DNA of 42,500 bases from Theodoxus fluviatilis (Eukaryota > Mollusca > Gastropoda > Cycloneritida > Neritidae): the NCBI GenBank assembly GCA_034096865.1, contig JAWQFJ010006340.1:60001-102500 (forward strand). The letters run 5' to 3'. The notes beneath the pieces are model-generated. The model did not search any database. It was not told where the DNA came from and was given only the letters and a program-made list of their open reading frames with translations. This document shows, in pieces, positions 22,743 to 35,416 of this stretch. A program made the position numbers and the translations under genes. Position 1 is the first letter of the stretch. The number at the start of each line of letters is the position of its first letter.

Positions 22743-23078
22743 TCACTGACACGGGGGCCCTGAGGAGCATGGATGTGTCACCAGGAGGTCTCTAAAGCAG
22801 TTCAGGTCAGTGTGAACCACAGAGTTGAAGTTGTCCTTGAACATCAAACTTTTCTTTTGCAAACACATGGAGGTGGTACCGTTTGTATTTCTTGCGTATA
22901 CGAGTAGATGTCTTCCATGAAAGTTGAAGTTGTTGTCTTTGACCACCAATCGTTTCCTTTGCAGCCACGCGGAGGTATCATCATTTGTACCTCTTGCGTA
23001 TGCATGTCTTTCATTGGTTTCATTACGTGTAAGACACAAACTCACTGGTGATCGTGGACCTGGAACCTTTAGCGTCAA
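22743..23078 (-). other. open frame with two 33-residue tandem repeats, unrecognised
   Basis: The minus strand is open for 111 codons. Two modules follow each other: one has YARGTNDDTSAWLQRKRL then VKDNNFNF, the next YARNTNGTTSMCLQKKSL then FKDNFN. At DNA level the modules differ by many substitutions, but by indels of only 3 and 6 bp, as if the frame had been kept. There is no signal peptide and I cannot place convincing splice sites. It could be an exon, a gene relic or a ~100-bp minisatellite dimer. No family is recognised. Confidence 0.3.
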
Positions 23079-23599
23079 TGATCAATGATTATATATGTAC
23101 AACTAAAGGATGCTATACGTTTTCGTTGCTTTACTTTCCTCAAATTTGATCGTTCATAACTAGGAGAGACCCTCGAACTCGTTCAGCTTTCAAATCAGGG
23201 ATATTTGGATGACGTCACTTCTTATGTCACAAATGCTTTGAATTGGCAGAAACGGATGTATATTCCATAATCCGATTTCGAAGTGAATTGATTGGGTTGT
23301 TTACCCAAAGCGTCACAGGAAATCTGAGGGACGGAGGACTAGAATATGTTGTAAAAATATCATTTCTTTTCTTAAGCATTTGATGAAGTGGGATGACAAA
23401 TGGCGTGCATGAACTCCTATTGGAGTGGGGTTATTCCGACAGGATTACAAAAGCACACGCAATGATGCCCGGGGATTTTTCCATGTGGCGTAGCAGAGAC
23501 AAATCGATTTAGGAGAATAGTAGACAACCGTATTTCTTTACAGAACAACGGTCTATTCAGTCTCGTAACTTTCCATTAGTGTAACCAGTGTACTATTAT
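23079..23599. other. intergenic, no gene seen
   Basis: No repeat, gene or RNA structure recognised. Confidence 0.4.
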
Positions 23600-24330
23600 G
23601 TATGTGTGTATGTAAGTAAGGCGCTTGTAGAGTGCCAGCATCAGCAGAAATGCTGCTCTGGCGCTACAGAGTAACACTGAAACTAATGGAGCCTGTCGGA
23701 GCTGCATTGGAAGGGCATTCCAAAGTCTTTGTGCAGCAGATGCAAAGGTCCTGTCTCCATTTATTTTCTTTGATTGGTGCTCCCGCAGGAGCTCTGTAGC
23801 AGAAGATCGGAGGATCCTAGTTGGTTAAGGTTCCAGGAAATCGCACAAGTATGCTGGCATCACATTGTCTTTACACATTTGTAGACGATTGTGCACATTT
23901 TGAAGGTGGCTTTCTTTTTAATGGGAAGCCAGTGGAGATCCCGCAACACTGCAGAGATGTGCTCATCCTTCCTGACGTTCCTGACAAGGCGAGCGGCTGA
24001 ACTTTGCACACTCTCCAGTATTGTGATCACAGTGGATGGAAGTCCAATGACACAGCGAGTTGCAGACATCCAGTCTGCTTGTGACAAGAGACTGCACAAC
24101 CTTCCTCGTCGAGTCTTCAGAAAGAAACTTCCTCACCTTGCTGATGTTGTACAGGTGAAAGTAGCATCTTTTACAGGTAGCATTGATGTGTTCTAGCAAT
24201 TCCAGTCTGGTGTCAAGGACAACACCCAGGCTGCGCACACTTGTAGTTTTCTGTATGACAGCATTCCCAAGACGTACATGAACAGTATGCACTGTGGGTG
24301 ATGCCTCCAAATTACAGCAGGTAAGTCAGT
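23600..24330 (-). mobile_element. 5'-truncated LINE fragment with frameshifts
   Basis: The minus strand carries, in order, LGVVLDTRLELLEHINATC, FHLYNISKVRKFL and SLVTSRLDVCNSL (first frame, 24310 to about 24060). A shift leads to SAARLVRNVRKDEHISAVL and LHWLP (second frame, to about 23860). After another shift come LCDFL and GDRTFASAAQRLWNALP (to about 23690). These are the late reverse-transcriptase, thumb and C-terminal blocks of a CR1/Jockey-like LINE. The 3' end reads GGCACTCTACAAGCGCCTTAC followed by a TACA-rich tail. Two or more frameshifts make it a dead copy, of a different lineage from the fragments at 944 and 6313. Confidence 0.85.
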
Positions 24331-25975
24331 TTGTCATCAGTGCTGAGGCCGAAATTCGCCTCTCATCATAACCTCTCATATCGAGGACTGTAAAACGTGG
24401 CTTCTTATGTAATCTCTCTTGAACGGGAATAAGAAACTTGGGAAACCAGTATATGAAAACAAACTTCTCGCGGATTTTTCCCGCTATGATGCGTTCATTT
24501 GCATGTGACAGAAGTGTGCGGTTTGTGCATTTGAATAATCAACGTATCCTTACATTACTTATAATTTAGTCATCGTCACGCTTCCAGAAAGTTGCCCTAC
24601 TCTGGAATCTTCTGCGACGAGCTGTAAAACGCGTGAGATATGCTATGTTCATTGTACGTAATTTTAGTTATTCTGCTGCATGCATTAAGACCTCCTTACA
24701 CATGGCAAGTTTTGTTGGATGGATAATACATTTCTTTGGGTCCGGCAAAACAACTAAAAGAGAACTGGGGTAGATTTTTTTACGAGGGACTAGGCCACGT
24801 GAATTCACATTAGAATAAGTCTGTTGATAGCTGTGTTCAAAACTTTCCCCGTGACATCGTGTTTGCAGTGCTTGTGGCTTTCCTTGGATTTAGAACTCCC
24901 CAGTCAACCAGTTCCCCACAAACAAAATGAGAGAAGCACCCTATGGTGTGAACTCTTTTCCTAGATTCGTTATTAACTTCCTCTCCCCAATCACTCAACA
25001 CGGGCGGGTGTTCGATTGTCTTTGAACTGGGTCAAGTCAGCTGCGCACCTTGTGACAACAACATGTTTTTCACAATAAAATGCACACATAATTATGGTCA
25101 TGTAGAACTGTACAAGACATTCATATTCAGGCGTCGGGACATCCTACAACTGACAGATGAAGCAGCAGAAGCCACAAAAGTTTCAAATCGAGCGAGGCTA
25201 GGCCGTAATAAAACATCTGGCTGGACACACCTCTACAGCGACGTCACAATCAGGAACCCATCTGATTGGTTGTTAGAGGAAGTGTCCGGCGGATACGAAA
25301 AAATAGCCCGTGTTCCTATTGGGCGGATACTCGACAAAACATTGCTCTAGGGACTATGGAAACTGCATAGTTGGCAGAAAATTGCCACGTTTGAGCACGC
25401 CCTAAACATTTGTTGCGACTTGCAAGTGCGAATTTTTCTAAGGAAACAGCGTAGTTGCCAGAAATGTTTCCTCGTGTGAGGAGGCCTTTACTCTTGTAAA
25501 CGCGAAATACAAACAGCACTGTATTTCCATGAAATCACTACTTCAACGCAATGTACACCCACTGCCGCTTGGATTGAAATACATCAAGTAATCCGTAATC
25601 TATTTCAAATACTATGACGTTTCGGGGGTGCCGATAACATTGTCGCGTTTGAAAGAATGAATTTCGAGTCGCAGTGTCGTAAGAATGCGGTAAATATCGA
25701 TGCGAATCTACGGTGTATGCGTGCGCGCGTGCGCGTCTGCTTGTGCACGTGTGTGCATGTCCAATCCATTTTATTTCTATACATTTTTTCCTCCCATGAT
25801 CTCATATCGTGAAAGACCCGCTGTAGTATTAATGAATCATTTCTGTAACCCTCGCATTCAGTTAACATTTCTTCAGCGTTGGACAAAAAGGAATGTCCAC
25901 GTTTTGTTTATGTGTGTTGTCAGTAGAGAAAACCACATAATAGTTGTTTGAATGTTCCATGCACACACAAAACAG
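24331..25975. other. intergenic, no gene seen
   Basis: Two similar 23-bp stretches (from 25357 and 25441, GGAAAC..GTAGTTG.CAGAAA type) stand about 84 bp apart. Otherwise no feature was recognised. Confidence 0.4.
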
Positions 25976-26007
25976 GTGGGGGTGGGGTGGGGGTGGGGGT
26001 GGGGGTG
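25976..26007 (+). other. G-quadruplex-prone tract
   Basis: Five runs of four or five G separated by single T on the + strand (GTGGGGGTGGGGTGGGGGTG and onward). Confidence 0.8.
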
Positions 26008-26660
26008 CTTAGCAAATTAAGGAAACTATTGACTCCATCAATATACACAACAATGTATAACAAATCGGATTGAAATACTACATTAATGATGACAGAAACA
26101 CATTTAATCGGTCTGTATTGGAGAAAACAAGCAAAAACGCAGTTATTCGTATTTATGACAGCTTCATATGAGTGACTACACATTGCAAGTTATTCGCTTG
26201 CTGGAGTGTTTCCTTTTAAATAAATGATTGAAAGAATCTCTATATTCTATCGCTGACATTTTTAAAGCCCCAAATATCTTTGAGAGACTGCATTTGAAAT
26301 GAAGACTCAATGACAGGGTTTTTCTGCTCCAAGTTCCTTGAAGGGCTGCATTTGAAACTTGAGATGTCCAAACGACAACCTCTTGCGGTGACCTCCCATA
26401 TCGATTCACTGTCGTCAAACCATGACGCATCAGACCAAAGTGATGCAACTTCTGTGATACCATTGTTCCCAAGTCAGTGTCAGCCTCGAGTCCACGTCCG
26501 TGTGCCCAATCATCGACCTTCCCCTGCGCACGTGCTGTCTAATGTTGTAGAAAGTCCAGGTGGAGAGGCAGCCGTGTCAACCTCTTGGTCGATAGTGTTC
26601 TCGAGACAAAGAAAAGTTAGATTTCATTTTCTTAACATGTTCGCCGTAAAGGCACGAGAT
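26008..26660. other. intergenic with a duplicated CTGCATTTGAAA block
   Basis: Similar stretches of about 43 bp around 26267 and 26330 share CTGCATTTGAAA. No gene recognised. Confidence 0.4.
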
Positions 26661-26748
26661 TGAGTGCGTGTGTGTATGCGTGTGTGTGTGTGCTCGCGCG
26701 CGTATGTACGTGTGCGAATTAATTAGAACAAACACACACACATACACA

Positions 26749-26846
<98 letters not shown>

Positions 26847-26870
26847 GTCTGTACTGTCTCTCTGTCTCTT

Positions 26871-26917
<47 letters not shown>
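26661..26917. repeat. GT-rich, (CTGT)n and (CA)n cluster
   Basis: GT-rich at 26667-26712, long pure (CTGT)n at about 26749-26842, pure (AC)n at about 26879-26917. Confidence 0.95.
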
Positions 26918-26918
<1 letters not shown>

Positions 26919-26998
26919 GCACACAAAAGCACTCACACCTCATTGATAGACGCATGAGCACACACATGGACTCAAGAACGCAGACACAAGGACATTAA

Positions 26999-27323
26999 CT
27001 GCACACACATATACGCTTTAAGCACCCATGCATGCGCGCGTGCGCACATACACACATGTATACATGCATACACGCACATACCCAAACACACACACATACA
27101 TACACGCATTAAAAAAAAACACAAACACGCACACATGTAAACACAAACACACACACACGCATAGACATACACAGACACATACATACACACACACACACAC
27201 GCACATACACACACATATACACACATATACAAACACACACACACACACACTTAAATACACACACACTAAAAAACACACAGACACACAGACACACAAACAT
27301 GCATGCACACGCACATAGAAGCG

Positions 27324-27359
<36 letters not shown>

Positions 27360-27429
27360 TTTAAATACACACACACTAAAAAACACACAGACACACATAC
27401 ACACAAACATGCATGCACACGCACATAGA

Positions 27430-27482
<53 letters not shown>

Positions 27483-27490
27483 ACACACAC
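26999..27490. repeat. interrupted (CA)n containing a 110-bp tandem duplication
   Basis: CA-rich throughout. A block starting TTAAATACACACACACTAAA at 27251 recurs at 27361 with a GCATGCACACGCACATAGAA core in both copies, giving a 110-bp period. Pure (CA)n fills about 27433-27479. Confidence 0.9.
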
Positions 27491-28350
27491 ACGCATAACC
27501 TTCCATCTGCATCTCACTCTTTCCACCTCATTCCCCACTCTTCCTCATCTCCGCCTCCATCCACACCTTTCGTCATCTCCCGTCAGACAGCGCTAGTTTC
27601 AATGACAAAAGACGAGTTGGCAGAAGCAAGGCCATGCAGCTGGCCTGGCACCTGCGTCTGTTCTGTGTAGATGGATCACCTGCACGTGCAATCTCTACGT
27701 GGAGTGTGGAGGGCCTGGCTAGTGAAGTTATAGGACCGGAGGTCATACAAACACGCCACAAACCCAACCTACGGCTTCTGCCACAGAGTTTGCGTGACAG
27801 ATTCGCTTGGCACAACTCCTCCCTTGCGTCCTCCTCCTTCCTGTCCCGATGCTGGTAATACGTTGAAGGCACTAAGCTGACCGTCATCCCCTTTCCTTGC
27901 GTGACGTCGCTCGTCACTGGTTGCCTGTGACACCAGCATTGTTGGAAACACGTGCGGCCCCACAGCGTGTGGAGTTTCCACATAGCCTTGTCACCACTCT
28001 CGATCTCACGTGGACTTTCTCCTCAACACCTCAGCACCAGCCATCACTACGCCCTTCCACCGCCCATTCCCACCTATCTCCACCTCTCAACCCAACCCCA
28101 CTCCTCCCACCTCCCAACCTCACTTCCCCCACCTCCCAACCCCATCTCCCCCACCTCCCCACCCGACTTACCCCACCCACCACTTCCCCCCACCTCTCAA
28201 CTTCACCTCCCTCATCTCTCATCCTCCTGCTAAGACTGTCAGGTGTTTGTTGACCTATTGACATTGTATATAACCCTGCACTGGTCATTGTTTTCAAATT
28301 ACACCAGACCTGGCGTCTGTTTCAACTGCTCCTGAACTTGGGCTGGGGTT
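27491..28350. other. intergenic, CCACCTCC minisatellite-like patch
   Basis: Loose about 24-bp repeats of CCACCTCCCAACC type at 28078-28215. A 136-codon minus frame (27983-27573) shows no domain. Confidence 0.4.
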
Positions 28351-28638
<288 letters not shown>

Positions 28639-28640
<2 letters not shown>

Positions 28641-29865
28641 CCACTGTCAAGGAATTACGGCACCTCTGCATGGCTCTCCACCGAGGGCAATCCAAGCAGC
28701 GCCAGATCTTGACAAATGCCTCAGGAAATAGGAGACATTGGCTGGATGGTAAATGAAGCCTACTAACCTCAGACCTTCCGCTTCTTAGCACTACAGGATA
28801 CTGTTTTGCTGCTGGGTACATGGGGCAAATGAGAACAATGCAGACTGCCCAATAGTCATTTTTCGCGTTATAAATTTTGCCGCTACTCTAGAGATGTCTT
28901 TTAGGCAACGTTGTACATTGTTTTTGATCAGTGTCTAAAACGCACGCTCTTGCCAGCAAATCATCATGACTGACGATTCTTTTGGCCTACATCACATGCC
29001 TTTCTGAAGTTTTTTGAGCCGCGCTTGTGATATTTATGAAGTCTGTGATTGGATTTCCAAACTTCTTCATCTCATGTCAAACAGAGATCCGTTTAAGTCT
29101 TTAGTGGGAAGAAATTATAATAGAAACAGCGCTCTGCCGAATAACGATGCTCTGGGATTCGTGCAACCTCAAACTTCAAAACTGCAGACGGGGATGGAAT
29201 CCTGAAGTGAACACATTTTTATAAGTGAAGGAAACATTAAACACATGTAAGATATGATTTACGTACCAATCAAGGCACTTCCGAACCGTGTCTAGATCTG
29301 AGACCCCATTTTGATTTCAAACTACCCATGAACTTTGAGAGTCCAACCTTTGAGCAGCAATACAATCGGAGTCTCCACCCGGTATGTCGTAATACCATTG
29401 CGAAGTCGACTAGCTTGGCTTCTAAACTCCAGCATTAAGCGGAGACCACAGCGCTGGATCCATCAGAGACGACGCAGATTTCCGTCTCATCTATTGGCAT
29501 GTACGTCAGAGCTGGAAGCTGGCTGATTTCCCATGGCACTAAAGCGAATTTGCATCGAGACCAAGCTTACATGCCGTGGCGTAAGCCGCCAGTCCAGAAG
29601 GGATCATGCGGCCACGCAGTCGTCGTCTTCACGTGCTGTCCTCGTGTTGGAACGAAGAGATAAAGATGTATTTAGAAAGGCACTTCCGCTGTAACACCCG
29701 ATCGTCCATGACATAAGGTGAATTTAGCGCGAAAACTGCTAGGGGTTGACCTCGATGTAGGATAAAGTATTGCAGACTTCTGAGAGTAGTTTTTTCCCCG
29801 CTGTTTTAACCGAGGACGTAGCTGATGATTCTATGAAAAAAAAAGATGTGTTACGATGACAGGAG

Positions 29866-29871
<6 letters not shown>
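28639..29871. other. intergenic, no gene seen
   Basis: Nothing recognised. Confidence 0.4.
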
Positions 29872-29940
<69 letters not shown>

Positions 29941-29955
29941 GGGGGGGGGAGGGGG
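29872..29955. repeat. (GA)n plus G run
   Basis: Pure GA to 29937, then G-rich sequence. Confidence 0.95.
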
Positions 29956-30820
29956 ACGAGGGAGAAAGGGAGAGGATGAGAGCCTGTGAACGTTAATGTA
30001 TATGTGTGCATGCGCGCATGTATCCCCGCAAAGCTGTGTGCCTGTATGTGCATGCATTTTTGTGTCCTTGTTTCCATGTGTGATGATGTAGAACCGGTGC
30101 TCAGGTTTTGAAGTGTTAAGGGGTAGTCAGTTCCCCTCTTATCAAAAGGATGCGCGGACCTCAGAGGAACCAGGCAGGGGTTTGGCCAATGCAATTTCAG
30201 TCTGTCTCTGAGTTTGTTTTTCTAGGTGACCGAAAAAGGCTTATTATTCCTCTATACTTAACTGAAATGACTTGTTTGAAGTGTTGCCTCGTTTAGCACG
30301 ACAAAGTCTATCGAGTTAATATTGCATAATTGAGATCAGGTGTCTATATTTAGATGAAGCAACGAATCTATCGCTTAAACAAAACAATTCAGACTTAGCG
30401 CACCAAGTGATAGAATGAACAGCTGCAAGACAAATGGACAATTGACACACATCAAAGGGGTATCCAAGGAAGAGAGGGAAGGCGTGACTAACCCAACTGA
30501 CAAGTGATGTAAAGGGCAGCTATGTGGTCATTCCAGACTAGCAGAAGGGAGACATGTAGTGACAAAAAAGAAAATCAGGAATTTGATTCACAAGGCAATG
30601 GGTTATCAAAAAACGGGAGCAAACTACTCAGTATGGAAAGCTTTGCACGCGGCCACATATGCATGCATGTATGTCTTTCAAATTGAGAGTGCATGCACAC
30701 ATGTGCGCTCGGTCATGCATGCATGAAATCACATGATTGTTTTCGTATATTTTTTTATCACATGCTTGTGTACGCGCGCGGGCGTTTGTATGTCTGTCTG
30801 AGTGTGTTCGTGCGTGTGTG
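29956..30820. other. intergenic, no gene seen
   Basis: Nothing recognised apart from GCATGCAT-rich sequence near 30657-30727. Confidence 0.4.
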
Positions 30821-30829
30821 TTCGTGCGT

Positions 30830-30909
<80 letters not shown>

Positions 30910-30929
30910 TTGTGAGCACGAGCGTGCGC

Positions 30930-30982
<53 letters not shown>

Positions 30983-31125
30983 AGCGTGCATGCGTGTGTG
31001 AGCGTGTGTGTGTGTGTGAGCGCGTGCGTGTGTGTGTGTGTTTGTGTGCGTGTGTGTGTGTGTGTGCGTGTGTGTGTGCGCGCGTGCGTGCGTGCGTGTG
31101 TGTGTGTGTGAGCGCGTGCGTGTGT
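30821..31125. repeat. (GT)n with GCGT interruptions
   Basis: Two pure blocks (about 30832-30907 and 30932-30980), then GT mixed with GCGTGCGT. Confidence 0.95.
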
Positions 31126-31565
31126 ATTTACGAGCTTGGATACATGAGTAGTGTGTGGATGACTAAGTGATGATATTTGTAACTAAACGCAACTGGTTGT
31201 TGTGAGCTTTTTTCGCTCATCTTTCTGCCAGGTTGTCGATCATGAGTCATCAACAGAAAATCGATCGTCTGAGGAATGATCGGGCAGTTTAGAAACCTCT
31301 GAGCACTCCGAAATCCAGTTGCAGGGGAGAAGTCGCTATAAGAATACTCTACGTATTCTTCACACTTTTGTTACCGACAGCAAGTCAATAAACTGAACAC
31401 AGGTCGTTCACAGCGGCAGCTGTCTCTTTGTCAGCTTGGCATTTCAGCATCGGGATTGCTGCAGATATTCGGTCGCCCCCTTTGGTGATCGACCCCGCCT
31501 CGTGACACCTGACCTTGTATACAAGATCAGTTGCGCGTTGCTTAGCTTACCTAGTTGGCAAACAC
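31126..31565. other. intergenic, no gene seen
   Basis: Nothing recognised. Confidence 0.4.
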
Positions 31566-31567
31566 TA

Positions 31568-32334
31568 GGCCGGTGTCAACATGTGTCAAACATCTCACTG
31601 CCTGCACATCTGCTTTCATAGGCCAGTGTCAACTTGTGTCAAACATTTCACTGCCTGCACATATGCTTTCATAGGCCAGTGTCAACATGTGTCAAACATT
31701 TCACTGCCTGCACATCTGCTTTCATAGGCCAGTGTCAACATGTGTCAAACATCTCACTGCCTGCACATCTGCTTTCATAGGCCAGTGTCAACTTGTGTCA
31801 AACATCTCACTGCCTGCACATCTGCTTTCATAGGCCAGTGCCAACATGTGTCAAACATTTCACTGCCTGCACATATGCTTTCATAGGCCAGTGTCAACAT
31901 GTGTCAAACATTTCACTGCCTGCACATCTGCTTTCATAGGCCAGTGTCAACTTGTGTCAAACATCTCACTGCCTGCACATCTGCTTTCATAGGCCAGTGT
32001 CAACATGTGTCAAACATTTCACTGCCTGCACATATGCTTTCATAGGCCAGTGTCAACATGTGTCAAACATTTCACTGCCTGCACATCTGCTTTCATAGGC
32101 CAGTGTCAACTTGTGTCAAACATCTCACTGCCTGCACATCTGCTTTCATAGGCCAGTGTCAACTTGTGTCAAACATCTCACTGCCTGCACATCTGCTTTC
32201 ATAGGCCAGTGTCAACATGTGTCAAACATCTCACTGCCTGCACATCTGCTTTCATAGGCCAGTGTCAACTTGTGTCAAACATCTCACTGCCTGCACATCT
32301 GCTTTCATCATGTTGACACATGTTGACACCGGCC
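31568..32334. mobile_element. TA-flanked inverted-repeat element filled by 14 x 53-bp satellite
   Basis: Fourteen contiguous 53-bp units (starts at 31568, 31621 ... 32257) with few differences. The first unit begins GGCCGGTGTCAACATGTGTC, and the same sequence occurs inverted at the far end (32313-32334); the two ends match perfectly over 22 bp. Both ends have GGCCG where the 13 inner units have GGCCA, which marks them as a true terminal pair. TA flanks both sides (31566-31567, 32335-32336), so a TA duplication as in Tc1/mariner-type elements is possible. Units 6-8 and 9-11 repeat the same variant pattern, giving a 159-bp higher-order period. There is no ORF. Confidence 0.85.
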
Positions 32335-32336
32335 TA

Positions 32337-34487
32337 TTCCTCGCAAGATTTTGTTACATTTCCTACTGTAAACAGCGCGCCCCTGCTCCAAACGGAAAAG
32401 TCTTTCACTCTTGAGCACCAACCAGTCTGAGTTATTGACGCCTCACAGCAGAGCTGTCTGCTCTCTCCATTGCTGTTAGAGCTTTCGGGCCAGATGCTAA
32501 GGACATTCCCCCTTTTACGCCTCCTGGCTTCTGTATGCTGCTGTTGGATAATTGGGCGCCACTTTCCTAATAGTTAAAGGCACCACGACGTTAAGCTCTC
32601 ACTCGATTCAAGGAAAACTGCCGTGTTTCTGAGAATGCAGAGACATTTTCAAAAGGATGTGCTCACCTAAAGACGTCGATTTTCTTGAAGTGTTGTCGCA
32701 ATCGCTATCGGCCTGATGAACGTGCCTGGAACAGTTAATGTCGGTCATTTCGGCAGTGCAAGCTTAAGGAGAGACACGTTGATATGACAGGCTGCAAATA
32801 CATGTATGTTATTGCAGCGTTTTTACGAAATTGACATAAGGAGGAAGTAGATTTACAGAGCACCACTTCTCGCATGTAAACAGTTAGTAGGTATGTAACA
32901 TGTTACAAGCACGCGTACTTTTCATATTAACATTCATCCCCAGTATTGCTCTTACAGAGGCAGAAAAATTGCTTCAGACGTTATTCACAATGCATGGGCG
33001 ATAATTTGCATTGTAGTTGTGGCTGTAGAGTTATGTTGTAACAGGGTGACAAAACTTTGCTGACTTTGCTTTCTGTGCATACATGTAGAGTAACCAGCAA
33101 GGCAGAAAACACAGGAATCCCGTAAATCCCACCTTTGTGTGCTTTTTGACAGATAATATCGCATTTGTGCTCATGCAAGTTCTTGTGCAACTCATTTGCA
33201 ATTTCCAATATTTTGCGGCGATGAAATATGCATGTACATTTTGTTGTAGATTTCCTCATTATCAAACGAATCAATCGGATTTGTTCAGTCTCTAAATATA
33301 CTGTCATGTCCCCTTCATTGCTGTTGCTGATCAAACACGATAATGAACGCTGCCATTTTTTGTGTTAACATAGAGGTCTAATTCCTTGAGGGACACTTTG
33401 AGACGGTCATTGAAACTACAGCTACAGTTGAAGGAGCAAACCCATTTTCCAAAACCCACTCAACTCATTGGAAAGCATGCAACCAGGCTGAGGATGGATG
33501 CATCGAAATAAACTTTACAACATTTCAACTCTATACATACATGCATCCATATTACATTTTACTCCTAGTCTATGGGATGATATTGAGCACAGTCCCCGAG
33601 CGTGCAATTTCAGGATCCACCCAGCTTCGCTCGCGGTACCCACTATCTGCAGGGACTGCAGGTGTACGGGAGAACAAAGGGAAAAAAGGACCACGGATGG
33701 AGTAGGGGCAGCAAAAATCAAACATTGCACAGTTTTCAAAAAACACACACACCTGAGACTACTCTCAGATGCCAGTACACCAGCTGCTACAGTTATGGAA
33801 ACAAAGGAACAAAAGAACGCGGGGGAGAAGGAAGGAGTGGCGATACTGCTCTTCATTGTTTGCCTCCCTTTTCCCTCCAAGGGGAGGGGCGGTGATTCGG
33901 TCATTCGGAATGAGAAGGGGTGAGTGGAGAGAAGAATGAAAGAAGGTAGGAAGGAGACGAAAACTATAGCGGGGTACGTGGAGAGATCACAGGCTAGCAC
34001 GCGTCCTGGGGGTTGGGAGGGTGAAGAGGTAGATATATGGGGGTTGGGGGTAGCACCTGGGGTGGAGAGGCGGTTGAAACACGGGAATAGAGATGGGAGC
34101 AAGCCACCACTCAGAAGGCTGGGTGGGGTGAATAGAACTCCCAGCTGCCTGTAGCCCTGACAACACAACACCTGCACAGGCCACACACATGTGTGTCTAC
34201 AAGGATAAAGAAACACCTGCCCACAGCCGGTTGTTCGGCAGTGATCACTACAGCTCCTTAGTCCGCCCAGCTGGAGGAGTGGCTAGCGGTCAAGCAGGCG
34301 GAATGTAGAGGCACACAGACACGTGGCAGGCACGTACACACGCACAAAGACTCTCATGCAGTCCCGAGTCACAGAGGAGCTGCAGAAAGAGGGGTATGCA
34401 GGTGTTGTGCAGGTGTTCAGACTGTAATGCTAAGTGGCATCGTGAGGTTTTCTCTCTGTTCGCTTTGACTGGCGATGTTCAGATGCC

Positions 34488-34490
<3 letters not shown>
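32337..34490. other. intergenic, no gene seen
   Basis: A 233-codon minus frame (34216-33515) overlaps a purine-rich + strand (33790-34110) and has no recognisable domain. A 117-codon minus frame at 33334-32981 is also unrecognised. I support neither as a gene. Confidence 0.4.

Positions 34491-34547
<57 letters not shown>
34491..34547. repeat. (TC)n microsatellite
   Basis: Pure TC dinucleotides. Confidence 0.95.
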
Positions 34548-34548
<1 letters not shown>

Positions 34549-34887
34549 ATCACTCGCTGCATGCCTTTAAAAAAATCCGGAGTGAATCTAAATGGTAGAT
34601 TTTGCCATTAAAAACTCACTCTCCTTCAGTTCAGCGCGTTGTCTTATCCAATAATCATTGCCAAAGACTCTCGGTGTATCGGAAAATCTCCACCTGCTGA
34701 CTGCACGGCTAACCTGATTTCGACAACGCGCATTGTCATGGTTACAAGAAGCTAACTCAAGCAAGAGGAAAGACGGGACACCCCACTGCTGGGCAGGCGA
34801 TAGTGCCTAGGTCGCACTTCAGTGTCTTGCGCTGAGGTCAGTGAGTTGTCAGACAAGGTCCCCGTGACATGGATACGCGCCTCTGCA

Positions 34888-35130
<243 letters not shown>

Positions 35131-35333
35131 CAATTATTCATATGTGTTTATACGTGTAGATGTGTAAATGTGGGTCTGCGTGTCATTGTGTTCCTGTGTC
35201 TGCCTGCCCGCCTCCTGGTCCGTCTCTCTGTGCGTGCGTGCTTGTGTGTAGTGTGTGAATGTCTGTGTGTGCATACATATATGTGGTGTGTGTGTGTTTG
35301 TGCGTGCCTGTGTTTGTCTTTCTGTCGGCCGAT

Positions 35334-35353
35334 CTCTCTCTCTGTCTCGCTCC

Positions 35354-35413
<60 letters not shown>
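35334..35413. repeat. (TC)n microsatellite
   Basis: TC dinucleotides, pure from about 35358. Confidence 0.95.

Positions 35414-35416
<3 letters not shown>

Noticed and set aside
26661..27490. Histidine/threonine and cysteine/valine proteins over CA/GT tracts
   Set aside because: Pure dinucleotide translation.
31568..32309. A CRISPR array (regular 53-bp period)
   Set aside because: The whole 53 bp is repeated with no unique spacers, and the context is an animal genome.
33515..34216. 233-codon minus open frame
   Set aside because: Longest non-repeat frame outside the gene, but no recognisable domain, and a biased purine-rich + strand explains the lack of stops.
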